Under the pieces are notes generated by a model that worked only from the letters and a program-made list of their open reading frames with translations, was not told the origin of the DNA and did not search any database. A DNA stretch of 64,000 nucleotides from Amorphophallus konjac (taxonomy: Eukaryota > Streptophyta > Magnoliopsida > Alismatales > Araceae). Where the stretch lies: contig CM040128.1 of assembly GCA_022559845.1 (NCBI GenBank), forward strand, positions 227,029,643 through 227,093,642, given 5' to 3'. The position numbers and the translations under genes are program-made. Shown piece by piece: positions 29,239 through 41,718 of the stretch (positions are counted from its first letter, which is position 1; each line of letters opens with the position of its first letter).

Positions 29239-32200
29239 GATGATCGTAACTATGAGTCATTATGACTTCATTATAAGCCATCCTGTAAGGAATACAATCA
29301 TAAAATAGGCAATGACTCTTCAAAACATCTCCCCCTTTGCCATCAGCAAAGAGGGCTTAAATTAAAGCCAATTACAAAGTCAGAATATGAGCATATGGGG
29401 TTGCATGAGAAGATTAAAAACTTCAAGGCCAAGCACAAGAAGGAAAGCAGATAGCCAGATATGTATGCAATCAGTGATGTGGAAGGGAAGAACCAGCTCG
29501 TTGGCTTGTTGGGTCCCCCTTTTTGTTGGGTCCCACTTTCCTTTGTTATATGCCCTGAATTCAGGAGCAGTAGTAAATATGGATAGATTTTTTTTGAGTT
29601 TTCTGGTTTTTAGATTTTTAGTGTTTTCTATGCAATGCATGGAATTAATAAAAGCAGTTAAACTACATGTATGAAAAGAATCTGATACCAATGAACCCAA
29701 GGGCTCCACAAGACAATGACCTCATGTTATCTCCTCTTGAGAGACCATCAAAGATTTGGATACAAGGCAAGGTAGGAGATGTACATGATTTGGAACTTAT
29801 GCATGCTAAAACAGGAGCTGAAGTAAAGAATTATAGAGGAGAGGGATTGAACAGCTCATAAGGAATGAGGTATCAAACAAGGCTCACGCAATAGGGTTTT
29901 CCATTTGAAGAATCAATATTCTCCTTTTAGAGCAGCAGTGTTCAAGACCATTATATGTTGTAATGGTTCAAAGTTTATAAGCCCGAAATATGAATGTAAG
30001 AGCCTTGAAATTATGTTCAAGTATATTTAATAGAGCTAAAACATATCTTGTAAGATCAAAAGTCTCGCCCCCATTCCTTTTCATTTTTATTAAACATTTT
30101 ATGAGACACCCCTAGAAAGAATTTTAACTAGTATTGAGGATAAACATCTTAAGGTGCAGAATTCTTTTTAGTGTCATCCTTCTGAATTACATTTCCTTTA
30201 TCATAGATTTTACATTTTGCACATTTTACAGGGACAGTCAGGTTTAGTTCACTCCTTTGGCACGAGAAGACGCATTGATCAGATGCCAGACTCCCCGCTT
30301 ACTCAGAATTCACTTACCATTATATCTCATTTATGAACAGAGGTGGCTTGTCATATCATGATATAGTCCACGTCACTTCTTGGGTGAAGGGACATGGTTT
30401 CTCATTTCTCAATGAGCTTAAGCCATTGCTCTGCCTTTTGTTTTGATTTTCCTCAACAATTTTTAAACAGAGATAACTGGACCTTTACTTCATGACTTAG
30501 TTCCCATCACTTATTTGGTGAAGGGTCCATAGCTTCTCAATTGGTCAAAGTTATTGCTCTGCAACAGCATGTCTTCAATGATTAGGCATGTTCCCTTTTA
30601 ATGCATCAGATCATTTTCAATGTTGAAAAATAATACTTAGTGCAAAGTTCTTTAACTAAGGTGCCCTTAAAGCTTCTAATTTTGGGTTTTCTGGAAGAGG
30701 GCAGGTCACATTTCTTTATGTCTATTTTAAGTCTATTCGATACACTCATATGGTGATTTTCAAGACCCTTAAACCCAGATTTAAAGTTTATATACTCCAA
30801 ACCATCAACTCAATTTGGGGTTGGTTTGAAATATTAGCAATGAGCTCTAAGAGAAAGATATTATGTTTAGGCTCCCCCTGAGTGTATGAGCTCAGTCAGA
30901 TTTGCACAATAAGGTTCCCCTTCAAGAAATGATATTCAATGAATGAGGTATGGAGGTTATGAACATGGGGAAGGAATGATCACAATTCCAGTTAGAAGAA
31001 GAATTGAAACAATGAACAGGATCATCAAATTGAACTATTGCGTCGACGCAAGGAGTACGCTAAGTCGACGCACAAACACAAATAGAGCACAGTCAATAGA
31101 CTTTATACAAGGTGAGGTTGACCCATGATGAGAAGTAGGTCGACCTGATCTTCAACTAGAGTGATTTTCAGGAGGATTTCAAATTCAGATCAAGTTCATT
31201 CAACAGATAGATATGTATATGTTTAAACATGAATCATGTCAAAACTTGCATACAACAATCATGACCATTTGAGCTTTATCTGCACATCAGAAGAACAAAT
31301 TCACGTATGCTTTTAACCTTGTATGAAACTATCAACATCTCTTAAGCTGAATTATTTTCTATAGTAGACATGCAGAGGAGGCATAGAATATTGGAGTCAA
31401 TCAAATTTATCAGGCAACTTAGACTCCCCTCATTACTTCATCAAATGTGTCCATGTAAAAAAAGGAATTCACCATGTTTGGACTGAAATAGTTTAGCTCC
31501 CCCTCAATCTAGCCAATTATTTGACAAACTAAAAACCTTTGACACTAGCTGGCATGCTTATATCTAAGAGCACTGAAATGCATTTGACAATGCAGAGTAA
31601 GACAGATGAATACATGAAATTCAAATGATGTAACCTGGGATGAATTAAGTGTTAGACCTCTGGTACATGGCGAAGAATTTTTCTCACGCATAGTGATGGC
31701 TTTCAGACAGACCTAGTCTTGTCCTTCCACACATGACCATTTTATGTACCAGAAGGTCATGACATGATGAAGCACTGAAGGGGTAAGAAATGACTACAGT
31801 GAAGACTCCCCCTCAGTTTGATCCTACATGCAATATGGCATATAAAATGCACTGCAAATTTATTTACATGTATGCAGACCCCAGAGACATTCATTCACAC
31901 AGCAATGTTCAACAATCTGAATCATTTTTGCAAAAGGGAGTTTCAGATACTATTATCATCAAAATAAAATTGTTCTACAGGAAGTGAGAGAGATAGCACT
32001 TGAGTTCTTTGCATGGAAGTTTTATTTTATTATTATTTTTTTATTCTTGAAGAAATCCATCACTTCCAGCAAGGGCCGTGTACCTTGACTTCTGGATTGA
32101 GAAGTTGCTTCATGCTTCTTATCTTCAAGGCACACCTGCAAGGTTTTGTTTTTCATTGTATTCTGGTCAACAGTTCTTCACAAGGTCAATCAGGTTAGAT

Positions 32201-34196
32201 TCTCCCAGCCATGGAATGAGAATGAAGAGTATACAATTAGGCATTCCACATAGGATTTGAGACAAATAAGCACGAATGACCATTGAATATTACAAATCAG
32301 CTTATACCAGATGAAACTATTGATCATATTGAGTTGATGGGTCGACGCATACTGATCAGTGCTTCGACTCAGGAGGTTCTGACAGAATATAGAATTGACC
32401 AATTTGAAGTGCTGGGTTGACGTAGTTCCATCAATGCGTCGACGCATAGATAACATACAGACAGATTTTTCAAAACAAGCATTCCGTTTGAATACAATTT
32501 CATGTATTGCAGTTTAGGATCAACACAAATGCAATCTTAAAAAAACATCAAAACATGCAACTTAAATGTAGAGAATTTTAGACATTTTAACTCTCCCTAA
32601 GTGTATGCATGAATTTCAAATATTCTTTTTGGGTTTTTAGATACTGATGTTATGCAGTTGATTCTGAAAGGAAACATGCATATGAGTAAACCTATCTATG
32701 TCCATGAGCATTTGAATACTCATTGAAGTTTTGACAACATGGACAATTGACTCATGGTACCAGGCAGAGGCACATTCTCTCGCATGGTGATAGTTCTTAG
32801 GCAAGCTTAACCTGTCCTCCTTCTAGTCACCATTTGATATACCATGTAGTCATGGCATGCAAGCACACTTGAGAGGATGCAGCACACAAGGCATACCCCA
32901 AAAACATGCACACTCAAGACATTATTTCTTATGCAATTATGAGTGCAACATGCAGATTTCATTCTATGCTTGACATGCACTATATGCATGAGTATTCTAG
33001 GCATGCAAGTGTTCAAATGCCAATGCTTGGCAAGCAATATGCAGACTTGCCCTTATTTGAATGCAAATTACACTCTGTACCTGAAATGCAGTATGGATGA
33101 ATGTTATTTCACAAGAACAAGGTATAAGAATTTTATTGCTGTCTCTCCCAAGAAATGAATATGCAATATTTCAAGTTTGAATGGGAGAAGAAGCACACAT
33201 TTGCATCATGCTCAACAAATTTCACAAATCACCTTTTGAACTGGGTTGAACTATATGCACAGTCTTACACATTAGCTGCAACCTCCTCTCTTAACAAGAT
33301 GGCTCATTGATTTCAGAACTGAGCAGGAGGTGAGTTCAGAAACAAGAGCCAGCCCTCAAGGATTTTCAATAAAATGCTCATCTTTGAGCATGAGCTTCAA
33401 TCAAAAGCAAAATATTCACAAATTTACATTCAAGTATTAATTGTCATGCATTTACTCATCAATTGAGTTTTACAAGAAACTGAAGTCTCTCCCATGATCA
33501 AAAAATAGGGAGGATAGTGCATGACATTTGTCTAACCAAGATGTGACATGAGAAGACATCATGAAAAATTAGAAGGTTATAACGGTTCGGGCTTCTTCAT
33601 AATAATAGGTATATTAATCAATCAACACTGAGGATTTACCAATCATTAAAATCAATCATGATACAGTCCATATTGATTGGCAATAGGCACATTTTCAAAT
33701 CGCAAGATAAAATAATTTCCCTCATGAGCCAGACATTATCTTACTCTAAGTTCTGGTACTAGGTGGAGTGTAAATTCCCGCATAGTGAGAGCTCCAAGAA
33801 GACACCGTCTGCCTTTATGCTGATCACTATTTGATATAATAGATCATCAGATCCTTTTCAAGTCATAGTCTATCAAATAAATTTTCAGTTAAAGCAGAAT
33901 GTAAATCTCAGTTTAATCAAGATAAACTATGAATAAAAGAATTCTCTAACATGGGCATAGTTGAAGCTCAACTGAGAAGATTAGCCAAGAGAAAGGCACA
34001 AGTGAAAATAATTTCATTAACATATATTGCCTTGAGCAGCTCAAAGAATTAACAACTTTGCATAGAATGCCAAACCAGATGGCGTACTTAAAACAGCTAA
34101 AGAAATTCATTGAAAGCAGTTCAGCAACAAGAATCAAAAATTGTTTGCACTAGGATCACCTCTGAAGATCGTTGGATCTTAGGTACACAGAGTTTA
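29239..34196 (-). other. Non-coding interior of element C
   Basis: No gag or pol motif is visible on either strand in nearly 5 kb of AT-rich sequence. It carries several CCCCCTTTG or CTCCCCCT phrases (near 29330, 30871, 31497, 31808), which are GGGGGAG tracts in the sense direction. Near 30254-30305 there is a diverged version of the 3'-end phrase of A and D. Three copies of a module of about 100 bp lie near 31655, 32757 and 33765. It is best seen as an enlarged 3' non-coding region of a Sire-like element that has lost its genes. Confidence 0.75.
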
Positions 34197-34208
34197 GCTT
34201 TGATACCA
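34197..34208 (-). other. Primer-binding site of element C
   Basis: On the - strand TGGTATCAAAGC is one change away from the standard TGGTATCAGAGC. It stands two bases before the LTR end. Confidence 0.88.
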
Positions 34209-34210
34209 CT

Positions 34211-36854
34211 TGTTGGGTCCTAACCATGGGTGCAACCGGATCTAGAGGGGGGGTGAATAGATCCCTTAAAAATATGCCCTCTTAAAAACCCATTTGACCA
34301 GACAAATTCTAGCCTGAACACACAGCGGATATAAAAATGATACTTGAACAAATATGTGCTCGATATAGATACACGAGCTGTCAAGCTACTCAAGACTGAT
34401 AGCTAACGACCTGAAGGAATATAAACTGAACACTCATCATACAGACAGGTCTGATGCACTGTTAGACACAGATCTGTTGTACATCATCCAGGGATGAATG
34501 TGATCATAATGATGAAGACATTAAAGCCCACTGACAGTCCCTAGGACAAAAATCAAACATATGAGCATGAATGTTCACGGAGCAACTCAGAGCGTGTGTT
34601 TATGAGCCTATGTTCAAATAGCAAGAGTGTTGCCAAATGTAGAACTTCTCACAGAATGTGCAGTGTTCGGCCATATCAGAAATGCAGAAATAAAAACACA
34701 GGACCTTGTGAAATGGAGGTAGAAGAAATGGAAGCAATCACACAAGGACACACCATTGCATAATGGATTTTTAAGGTTGTTTAGTCTGTAAATCCGCAGA
34801 CCTACATCCACCTCTCACCAAACCCGGTGAGGCTTTACCACACGCTACAAACGCATCAATGGGGACAAGTCCCACGGGGATGAATCCCACACACACACAC
34901 GACGACAGAGTCCTCACGGTGCTTCACAGCACCACACAGGGATGACGCCCCAACCACACAAGGAGCAAGCTCCTCATGAGGACAAGGTCCTCACACTGCA
35001 AATGCAGCCCACGGGGACAAGCCCTACGCACACACACACACACACATAAAAGAAAAACAAGAAACACACTGCAAGTACAACAAGAAGACATAGGGATACG
35101 GCCCCAAGCACACACAGCTGGACTCAGCCAGACCCACATCCGGTCTCTACAACTGAGCACAAGAAACGCTGTAAACACAGCACATACTTAAAAGGATTCA
35201 GAGTTTCAAACAAAAATAAAAACACAAGGCGGAACTGAAAAGCTAAATGTAGCTTCACAACGAAGTCATGAAGATGTTCTGCAGGACTGAACTTCTGCTC
35301 ATCAGCTCTCTTCTTCCTTTCTTCTCCTTCACAGATTTTTCTTCATGAAGCTCAGGGCTACTCTCTTTCTTTTCTCCCTCTTTTCTTTTTCTCTTTTTCT
35401 CCTTGGGATGAGCTAACAAATTTGTCTCTTGAAGCATTGCTCGGCCAACTCTTTCAAGGTGGCCTTTGCTTCATTTTTATAGAAGAAGGAAGTAGGAGAT
35501 TTCCCTCCAAAGAGGTTGCACTTTGATTGGCCAGAGTAAAAAATGGTTCTTGAAAAGGAGCTCCACCAATATGTATTTTGATAGGCCAGTGAAGAGTAAA
35601 CTTCTCATGTGTAATTCTCTGATTGGTCCAGTAGAGGCAAATAAATTTCCCTCCAAGATTCTCCATTTGAATTATTAGAAAGACATGATGCTTCTTGGAT
35701 AAGGAGCTCTACAAAATCTGCCTCCTCATTGGCTCAGGACAGTCCTCTGTCCTAGGTGCCTTCCTTGGACTAAATTCCCATTGGTTGACTACATAAAGTA
35801 GAGTACCATGATAGGAGACTTTTCTAAAATATGGTACCTGGCAGATCTGCCACCAGAAAGTTATTCTGGTGTTGTAATGATGACAGGGACTGTGGTTAGT
35901 CCTAGGAACCTCCTCCAGACCTCAAAAGATGTGTTTTTGGATGTTTACGGTTCCTATTTTTGGTTCCTGGATGACCTGGCGTGTTTGACAGAAATAGCCT
36001 TAGAAGCTTCTGGGAAACAGCATGAGGTCGACCTCCTATAAAGGTGAGTTCGACGCAGCCTTGGAGAACCACGTTTACAACGGGTTCTGGGAGGAGCCTA
36101 AGGTCGAACTCCTATGAAGGTGAGGTCGACGTAGCTCACGCTGATCTCCTGTCAGATTGCTGCGGAGGTGATGAGGTTGACGCGTCACGATGGTGAGGTC
36201 GACGCATCCCTTGTGACATGCTTCTACAATGGTTCCTGTGAAGGCTTGAGGTCGACGCCCTGAGAGCCTAAGGTCGACGTAGCGTGACTCAACAGAGCAC
36301 CACCAGCGAGGGGTCGACAGCATGGGTTGACACTTTCACTTCCCATGCTGGTAATGGGTGGATGAGGTCGACGCGATGCGCCCCTGAGGTCGACGCGACT
36401 GAACGCGATAGAAGCTTAGTATGAAGGGGTCGACACCATGGGTCGACACTTTTGACTTGGCTCCTTGATCACATCGACGCAGCTTCACCTAGAGTCGACG
36501 CAGCTGATGATCTCGCCTTGACTGTTCTTTTGATTCAAAGCTCTTTTGCCCTTGATGTTCTACCCACTCCTTGTATAGCTGATGCTGGTTGGCTGCAGGC
36601 ATGTGACTTGGTTGATGCTGATGCATGCAGTAGTGTGGGTGGCATGATACCATTTTATCAATTCAAACCGCATAGCCTATCTTCTATCTTCACATGGCTC
36701 AACTTCAATGCACCATCTCATATGACACCATGCGCTGACTTTGACCTGAAACTTATACATGTTGGCATTATCAAATCCATATAAGACCCATCAATGAGTC
36801 GTAGTCAGACATCATCAAAACCATAGAATCAAGCATGTTCCACACATGCACAAC
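34211..36854 (-). repeat. Element C 5' LTR (right copy)
   Basis: It runs from TGTTGGGTCC at 34211 to CACAAC at 36854; the expected final A is changed or lost. It is full length, about 2644 bp, with the same sub-structure as the left copy. Its right edge falls within the decayed transposase gene at 36860, which shows what C jumped into. Confidence 0.88.
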
Positions 36855-36859
36855 GGATA

Positions 36860-38200
36860 TCACCCTGCTGGTGTCTAGGCTCTGCCCAAAAGAGTACAAC
36901 TGACCTTTCCTTGGTAAGTGAGTTGCCGCCATCCATGCTTTAGGATCTAACTCTAACTATTGCGTGCCCTCCTCCCCATACTTCTCAGTCATATGCCTGT
37001 CATATGACTCCTACAAATTAAATTGAAATCACTATAAATTTCATATTAATCATTCATAAATGAAATGAAAAAAATAACTTGTTTGTGTATGTAAACTTAC
37101 CACTACCAAGCGGGATCTCTCGTTGATGAACTCATCCGTCCCCTTCTTGTGGGTTTTCTCAAATAGCTCCCAGAACGATGGAGGATGTCTGAGCTCCTCA
37201 GTCTATTTTACAAATCATATTTGAAATGAGGTTCATATCATATTAAAGTATAGGAAAATCAGAAATATTACTTAACATTTTATGTTTGTGGGTCGCGAAA
37301 GAGATGGACCCACCCATACCTACGTTAGCATCTGGATAAGCAACTCGATTTATTGCCGCTATCTAAGACTTTTCAATCCACTTCTCCTTGGCCCATTTTT
37401 TGCACACCCCTCAATGCTCCCTCCTCATCCAAGGAGGGTAGTGCTCCTCAGAATCCTTCTTCACCTTTTCGTGGGCCTGGTGCAATGTCCTTCTAATTTA
37501 TTTTTTTTTGCAATAGCCTCCCAGGCAGATCGAGCTTGCGCCTCATCCTCACGACTCATGAACTAAAATCTCTACTGTAAAGAAATTAAGTTATATAAGT
37601 TAATATACTGAATGAAAGAGTTGGGAAAGACATGACTTCAAAGATTAAATTATATACTATTAACATATCGAATAATAAATCTTTCACGTCAATCAAAAAT
37701 TGCCTGAAGGATAACATTGACCCGAGAACGTGTGATTGACAGGTCTCCGTCACAAAATGGGGAGCCTGGAATGGCTCTACATTGTCCATGCAATTACAAA
37801 TTTTAAAATGATTGGCATTACATAGTTGATGGATAGATAACAAACATAATTCATGAATTAATATACTTACCAGACGATCCAGCACGGCTCACGTGTGTCA
37901 TCGACCCCCATAGGATCTCCCTCATGATGACTGCTGACATCATCTTCTGGCTGGGAAAGGAACCGAAAAATATAGGCGGTGTGGCTTGCGTTCCTGTTAC
38001 AAGTAAAACAAAAGAAGTTAATCAGAATTACTATAATTAAAAAACTATTTAATCTACAACCAGAAATACAAATTGAGACTGAATAAAAAAGTCCCTGTAT
38101 AGGTCAGTGTAGACATGCCATTTTTGACATTATATTGAGCAAATCTCATATCACACCATGATGCCCCAAAGTGGCTCTCATCATTGATTTATTTCAGTAA
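36860..38200 (-). pseudogene. Decayed Transposase_24 (Ptta/En/Spm family) gene
   Basis: Read on the - strand, exon-like pieces are separated by AT-rich introns with usable splice signals. About 37205-37101 gives 'ELRHPPSFWELFEKTHKKG' and 'FINERSRLV', then a GTAAGT donor. After a TTTGTAG acceptor, 37012-36862 gives 'YDRHMTEKYGEEGTQ', a stop, then 'DPKAWMAATHLPRKGQLYSF'. Earlier pieces are 37563-37280 (several stops), about 37800-37690 and about 37990-37870 (ending in a GTAAGT donor). These phrases are characteristic of the plant transposase family PF03004. The 3' end is cut by element C. No CACTA terminal repeat was found. It is a dead fragment, not a host gene. Confidence 0.8.
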
Positions 38201-39291
38201 TTTGCCTCATTTTTTTATTTTCTCATTATTTTCATGAATTTTTGGGGGCATATTTTGAACGAGCTGGGGAGGAGGATGTGTCTTCAAAGACGCATCTGGG
38301 GGGGGAGGACGCATCTTCAAAGACGCGTCCCCCACCCAAGACGCGTTCTCAACCTTTGGGGTGGCAGAGACCGCGATCATGAACGTGTCTGGGGGGCAGG
38401 ACGTGTCTTCAAAGACGCCTCCCCCACCCAAGATGCATTCTCAACCTTTGAGGGGTCCAGTCAACCAGACGTGTATTTTAAACATGTCATTGTTAGAAGA
38501 TGCCTCCTTGAGTCAAAGTTCGGCACCAAAAAAGTCATTTTCTTTGAAAATTTACAAGAGAGTGTCCCGCTGACCTGACGTGTCTATAAAGTCAAGGTTA
38601 GGCATCAAAATCGACCATTTTCAACATGTGCGTCACCGTTCGGCTCCGTGTGTGGCACTGAGAGGAGGATGGGCACGCCTTCTCTTGGAGACACCTTTAA
38701 AGAAGGCATCTGCCTACCTAGATGCATTCAATTCAGAAAATTTTTTTCGATGAAGAAGGACACGTCTGGTCAGCAGGACTCATTCTAATGAATGCATCCC
38801 TCTACCAAGATACCTTTTCTACCATTTTGCCTATAAATAGGCCACCCCGTCCCATGAACAAAGGGTTTCGAATCCCCATCATGGAGAGGGGGAAACTACG
38901 GAGAAATCTCTCTGAGTTCATGAGATTTTATTTTTGGGTTAAGGGGTCGCTCTACCAAAATTCTGAGTGTTTGATCTTTTGAGACAAAATGATATCCTCA
39001 TTCCCTACACGTGCACGACGTCCTCGCGACCTCAGGGCCCACCGCCAGCGCCACCCATAAGCTTTTTCTCACACTATCTTCCTTTCTTATTTATTATTGT
39101 AGTCTTGCTTGCACCATCCATCATCATTTGTTATTATCCTCTAAGTGTAACTCTTGCACAAATCTTCATTCATCATATCATTTTCCTACCCTTTGCATCT
39201 TAAAGGGGTTTAAAACAACACTAGCAAGGTGTGTATTTATTCATGACTTCATTGTTCCTTCATTACAAGGGATTGATACTACACTGCTGTT
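38201..39291 (+). other. Unassigned promoter-like stretch with GACGCRTC repeats
   Basis: 38265-38440 has three diverged copies of a phrase built on CTTCAAAGACGC with GACGCGTC and GACGCATC around it, so that each can fold. CTATAAATA at 38831-38839 is a good TATA box. The next 450 bp hold no gene I recognise. The order, iterated word then TATA box then leader, is that of the LTRs in this window, so this may be part of another LTR element interrupted by D. Confidence 0.5.
38831..38839 (+). promoter_or_regulatory. TATA box
   Basis: CTATAAATA in CCTATAAATAGGCC is a close match to the plant TATA consensus. It belongs to an unassigned element. Confidence 0.6.
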
Positions 39292-39868
39292 ATTTTTGAT
39301 GAAAAAATGGATGCGCTGCTGATCTAGAGGGGGGGGTGAATAGATCAACCCCAAATTTTAAACTCACATAGTAGTTAATGAAAAGCGGAATAAAATGAAA
39401 TTTACAGTGAACAGAACTACTAATTCAATCTGAATTAACAGCTAGAAGATCTAGTAAAGACTGACCATCATCCTTATTGAATTTCAATAAAAGTGATCAA
39501 CCAAAGCAGTATGGTACTAGGCAGAGGTTTGATTCAAGAATCTCTTCACACAAGGGTTAGTTTTCTAGATAGGCATAACCCATCCTTCCAACTCAGCCTT
39601 TTGATATACCACTGTGTTATTGATCAGTAAGTAAATGTAAGATAGACGAACTATAGAGCAGATCAACACAAGACAGATTAAGTTAGATTCACAGAGTAGC
39701 AGGAATCAACCAACCAAGTTCAGCACTGGGCGGAGGTTCGATCTAAGAACAATTAAGCACATCAAAGGCATCAGATGATTATAGTGAACATTCCTAGGCA
39801 TTCATCTTAGTTGCAAAAATAAAGAGTTGAGCAATAACACACAAGACAAAGCAATTTTAAGGTGGTTC

Positions 39869-40063
39869 GATCTCGAGCTTGAGATCTACGTCCACTCCTT
39901 ACTCAAATGAGTAAGGCTTCCGCTGACAAATAGCTTGCATATCCGATGATCTACAGCTTCGGGGATGAAATCCCTACAAACCGCTGAGCTTCACAGCTTG
40001 CTGAACACGCTGAGCTTCACAGCTTGCTATCCGAGGATCAGATCCTTGCCGCTGCCTCACAGC
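39869..40063. repeat. Run of short perfect hairpins in leader of element D
   Basis: Stems: GATCTC/GAGATC (39869-39886), CTTACTC/GAGTAAG (39898-39915), GGGAT/ATCCC (39962-39974), GCTG/CAGC (39983-39997), GCTG/CAGC (40009-40023), AGGAT/ATCCT (40034-40046) and GCTG/CAGC (40051-40063). GCTG/CAGC units alternate with unique ones, as in A. The right LTR has the same run at about 49829-50023. Confidence 0.8.
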
Positions 40064-40432
40064 TTGAACCACTGATTACACAGCTTACAGTAATTCACAA
40101 AGTTTTGAAAGAAACAAAGAAAAATGATGACAGAAATAAAAGATGTAGCTCTTTCGCTAGAGCAATTCGACTCTGGATCTAATGCAGAAGACAAGCACAA
40201 CTTCTCTCTCCCTCTCTTTTCTCCCAGGCTTCTTCACCTTCTTCTGATACTCTGTTTTCTCTCACTCTCTTTTCTGCAACGAGCTCTCTTTTTCAGACTT
40301 CTCTTAGAGTAGGGACTCTCACTCTCAGGCTTTCACTTCTCTCAAGCTCTTCTGCTCTGGTTCTCTTCTTTCTTTTTTCTTCTCAGATATAGATGCAGAG
40401 CTTCATCTTTTTTGCTGCTTGAGCTCCGGCCT

Positions 40433-40440
40433 CTATTTAT
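40433..40440 (-). promoter_or_regulatory. TATA box of element D LTR (left copy)
   Basis: ATAAATAG on the - strand lies before the purine-rich leader. The right copy is near 50400-50407. Confidence 0.6.
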
Positions 40441-40889
40441 CCTCGCTAGCAGGAGTTCTTGTGGTCTCCACATGATTTGATTTGGGCACGTGGAAGAACC
40501 ACTCCCGCCCAATATTTTTTAAGAAGCTCGGCCACGTGTCAGATGAGGCGGTGAGGAATCTTCAAGTTACAGCCACGTGGAAATTTGTTTCGAACGAAAT
40601 CTCCAAGGATCTAGGAATTCACCTCGAATCATGTGTCGTCGTCAGCTTTACTTACGAGCCCACGTGACAGACAGAATTTCATTTATGCATCTCAGGTGAA
40701 TGAATGTAAATCTGAATTGTCACTTGATGAACTTCATCTTGTTTTTCCTGCCAAGTCAATTATAGAAACTTAATAACAGTTTTGTCATTATGTGCCTCAT
40801 GAAACAAGTAATAAGTTCTTGAGAAATGCAAGCTCAGATGGTTCATGGAAACAACAAGAAATCACATGGAAGGATATGAAAGGATATAC

Positions 40890-41560
40890 ACATGCATCGA
40901 TGTATAAACAAGGTACATCGACCTGTGAATGAGTAAAGCAGCATGAGTATAGTAAATTAACTACAGCTGCACCGACCTGAGTAAACTACAGGTAGACCTG
41001 ATATGTATCAAGAGAATGATGAAAACATGATGTCATGAGGATGCACCGACCTGTATATCACACAGGTATACTTTATTCAGTTAGAGAGACTCTTACTGTA
41101 ATGATGATGCATCAACATGTCAATGCATAAGGCAGTACTACATGCACTTCATCATAGATGTGCCATTGAGACGTGTCGGCCTGACATGGTGATATATAAG
41201 GAAATGCTTAATGCATCGACGCAAGACCTTAATGCACCGACCTGACTTCAAGGCAGATGCACAAGGTGCACCGACCTTAAGGAAGATGACCTCTAACACA
41301 CTGACCTTATGCAGTAATCACTAGCTCATAGGCATCGACCTATCAAAAGTGTGCAGCGACCTGATGTTACAACATCTAGCCTATAGTGCCTAGTGATATC
41401 GACCTGTGTACAAAGTGCACCGACCTAATAGTGCAAGACTTCTGCATTCGCACCGACCTTCTAGACTAGAATGCATATGTGCACAGACCTGACTTTCTCA
41501 ATGCATGAGTATGCATCGACCTTATATCGCAGCAGCATGAGTATGCATTGACCTTATAAA
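40890..41560. repeat. GCACCGACCT word array in element D LTR
   Basis: About 20 copies of GCACCGACCT or GCATCGACCT, with changes such as GCATTGACCT, lie at irregular gaps (for example near 40971, 41042, 41238, 41268, 41418, 41451 and 41514). In the sense direction the word is AGGTCGGTGC or AGGTCGATGC. The right LTR copy is split by element E (50860-51010 and 60363-60870). Confidence 0.88.
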
Positions 41561-41704
41561 TGCAAGAATCATATTCTAACTTAATGAAATGACAATAAGC
41601 ACACATTATAAATCCAAATGGTTTTGCCAATATTAAAGTCAATCTCACTATTGCCGACATCAAAACTATCAAAACTAGACATCAAATCCAGAGGAGACAC
41701 AACA

Positions 41705-41718
41705 TTCTTCCCCTTTTT
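41705..41718 (-). other. Polypurine tract of element D
   Basis: On the - strand AAAAAGGGGAAGAA stands just before the LTR start TGTTGTG. Confidence 0.88.

Larger units (their letters stand above)
26587..36854 (-). mobile_element. Element C: non-coding Sire-like copia LTR element
   Basis: It is read on the - strand. LTRs are 34211-36854 (its 5' copy) and 26587-29223 (its 3' copy, lacking the last ~40 bp). The primer-binding site and a polypurine tract are in place. The 4987-bp interior has no gag or pol motif but is partly alike the 3' non-coding parts of A and D. I infer a non-autonomous relative of the Sire lineage. No target duplication can be shown because the left end is cut off. Confidence 0.85.
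39297..41704 (-). repeat. Element D 3' LTR (left copy)
   Basis: It runs from TGATGAAAAAATGG to GACACAACA. In the sense direction (right to left) it has a word array (about 41560-40890), a TATA box (40440-40433), a purine-rich leader (about 40400-40195), short hairpins (40063-39869) and the end block next to 39340. Confidence 0.92.

Noticed and set aside
39719..39760. GGAGGTTCGATCTAAG resembling a polymerase III B box
   Set aside because: It is on the strand opposite to the element, has no A box at the right distance and no tRNA-like fold.
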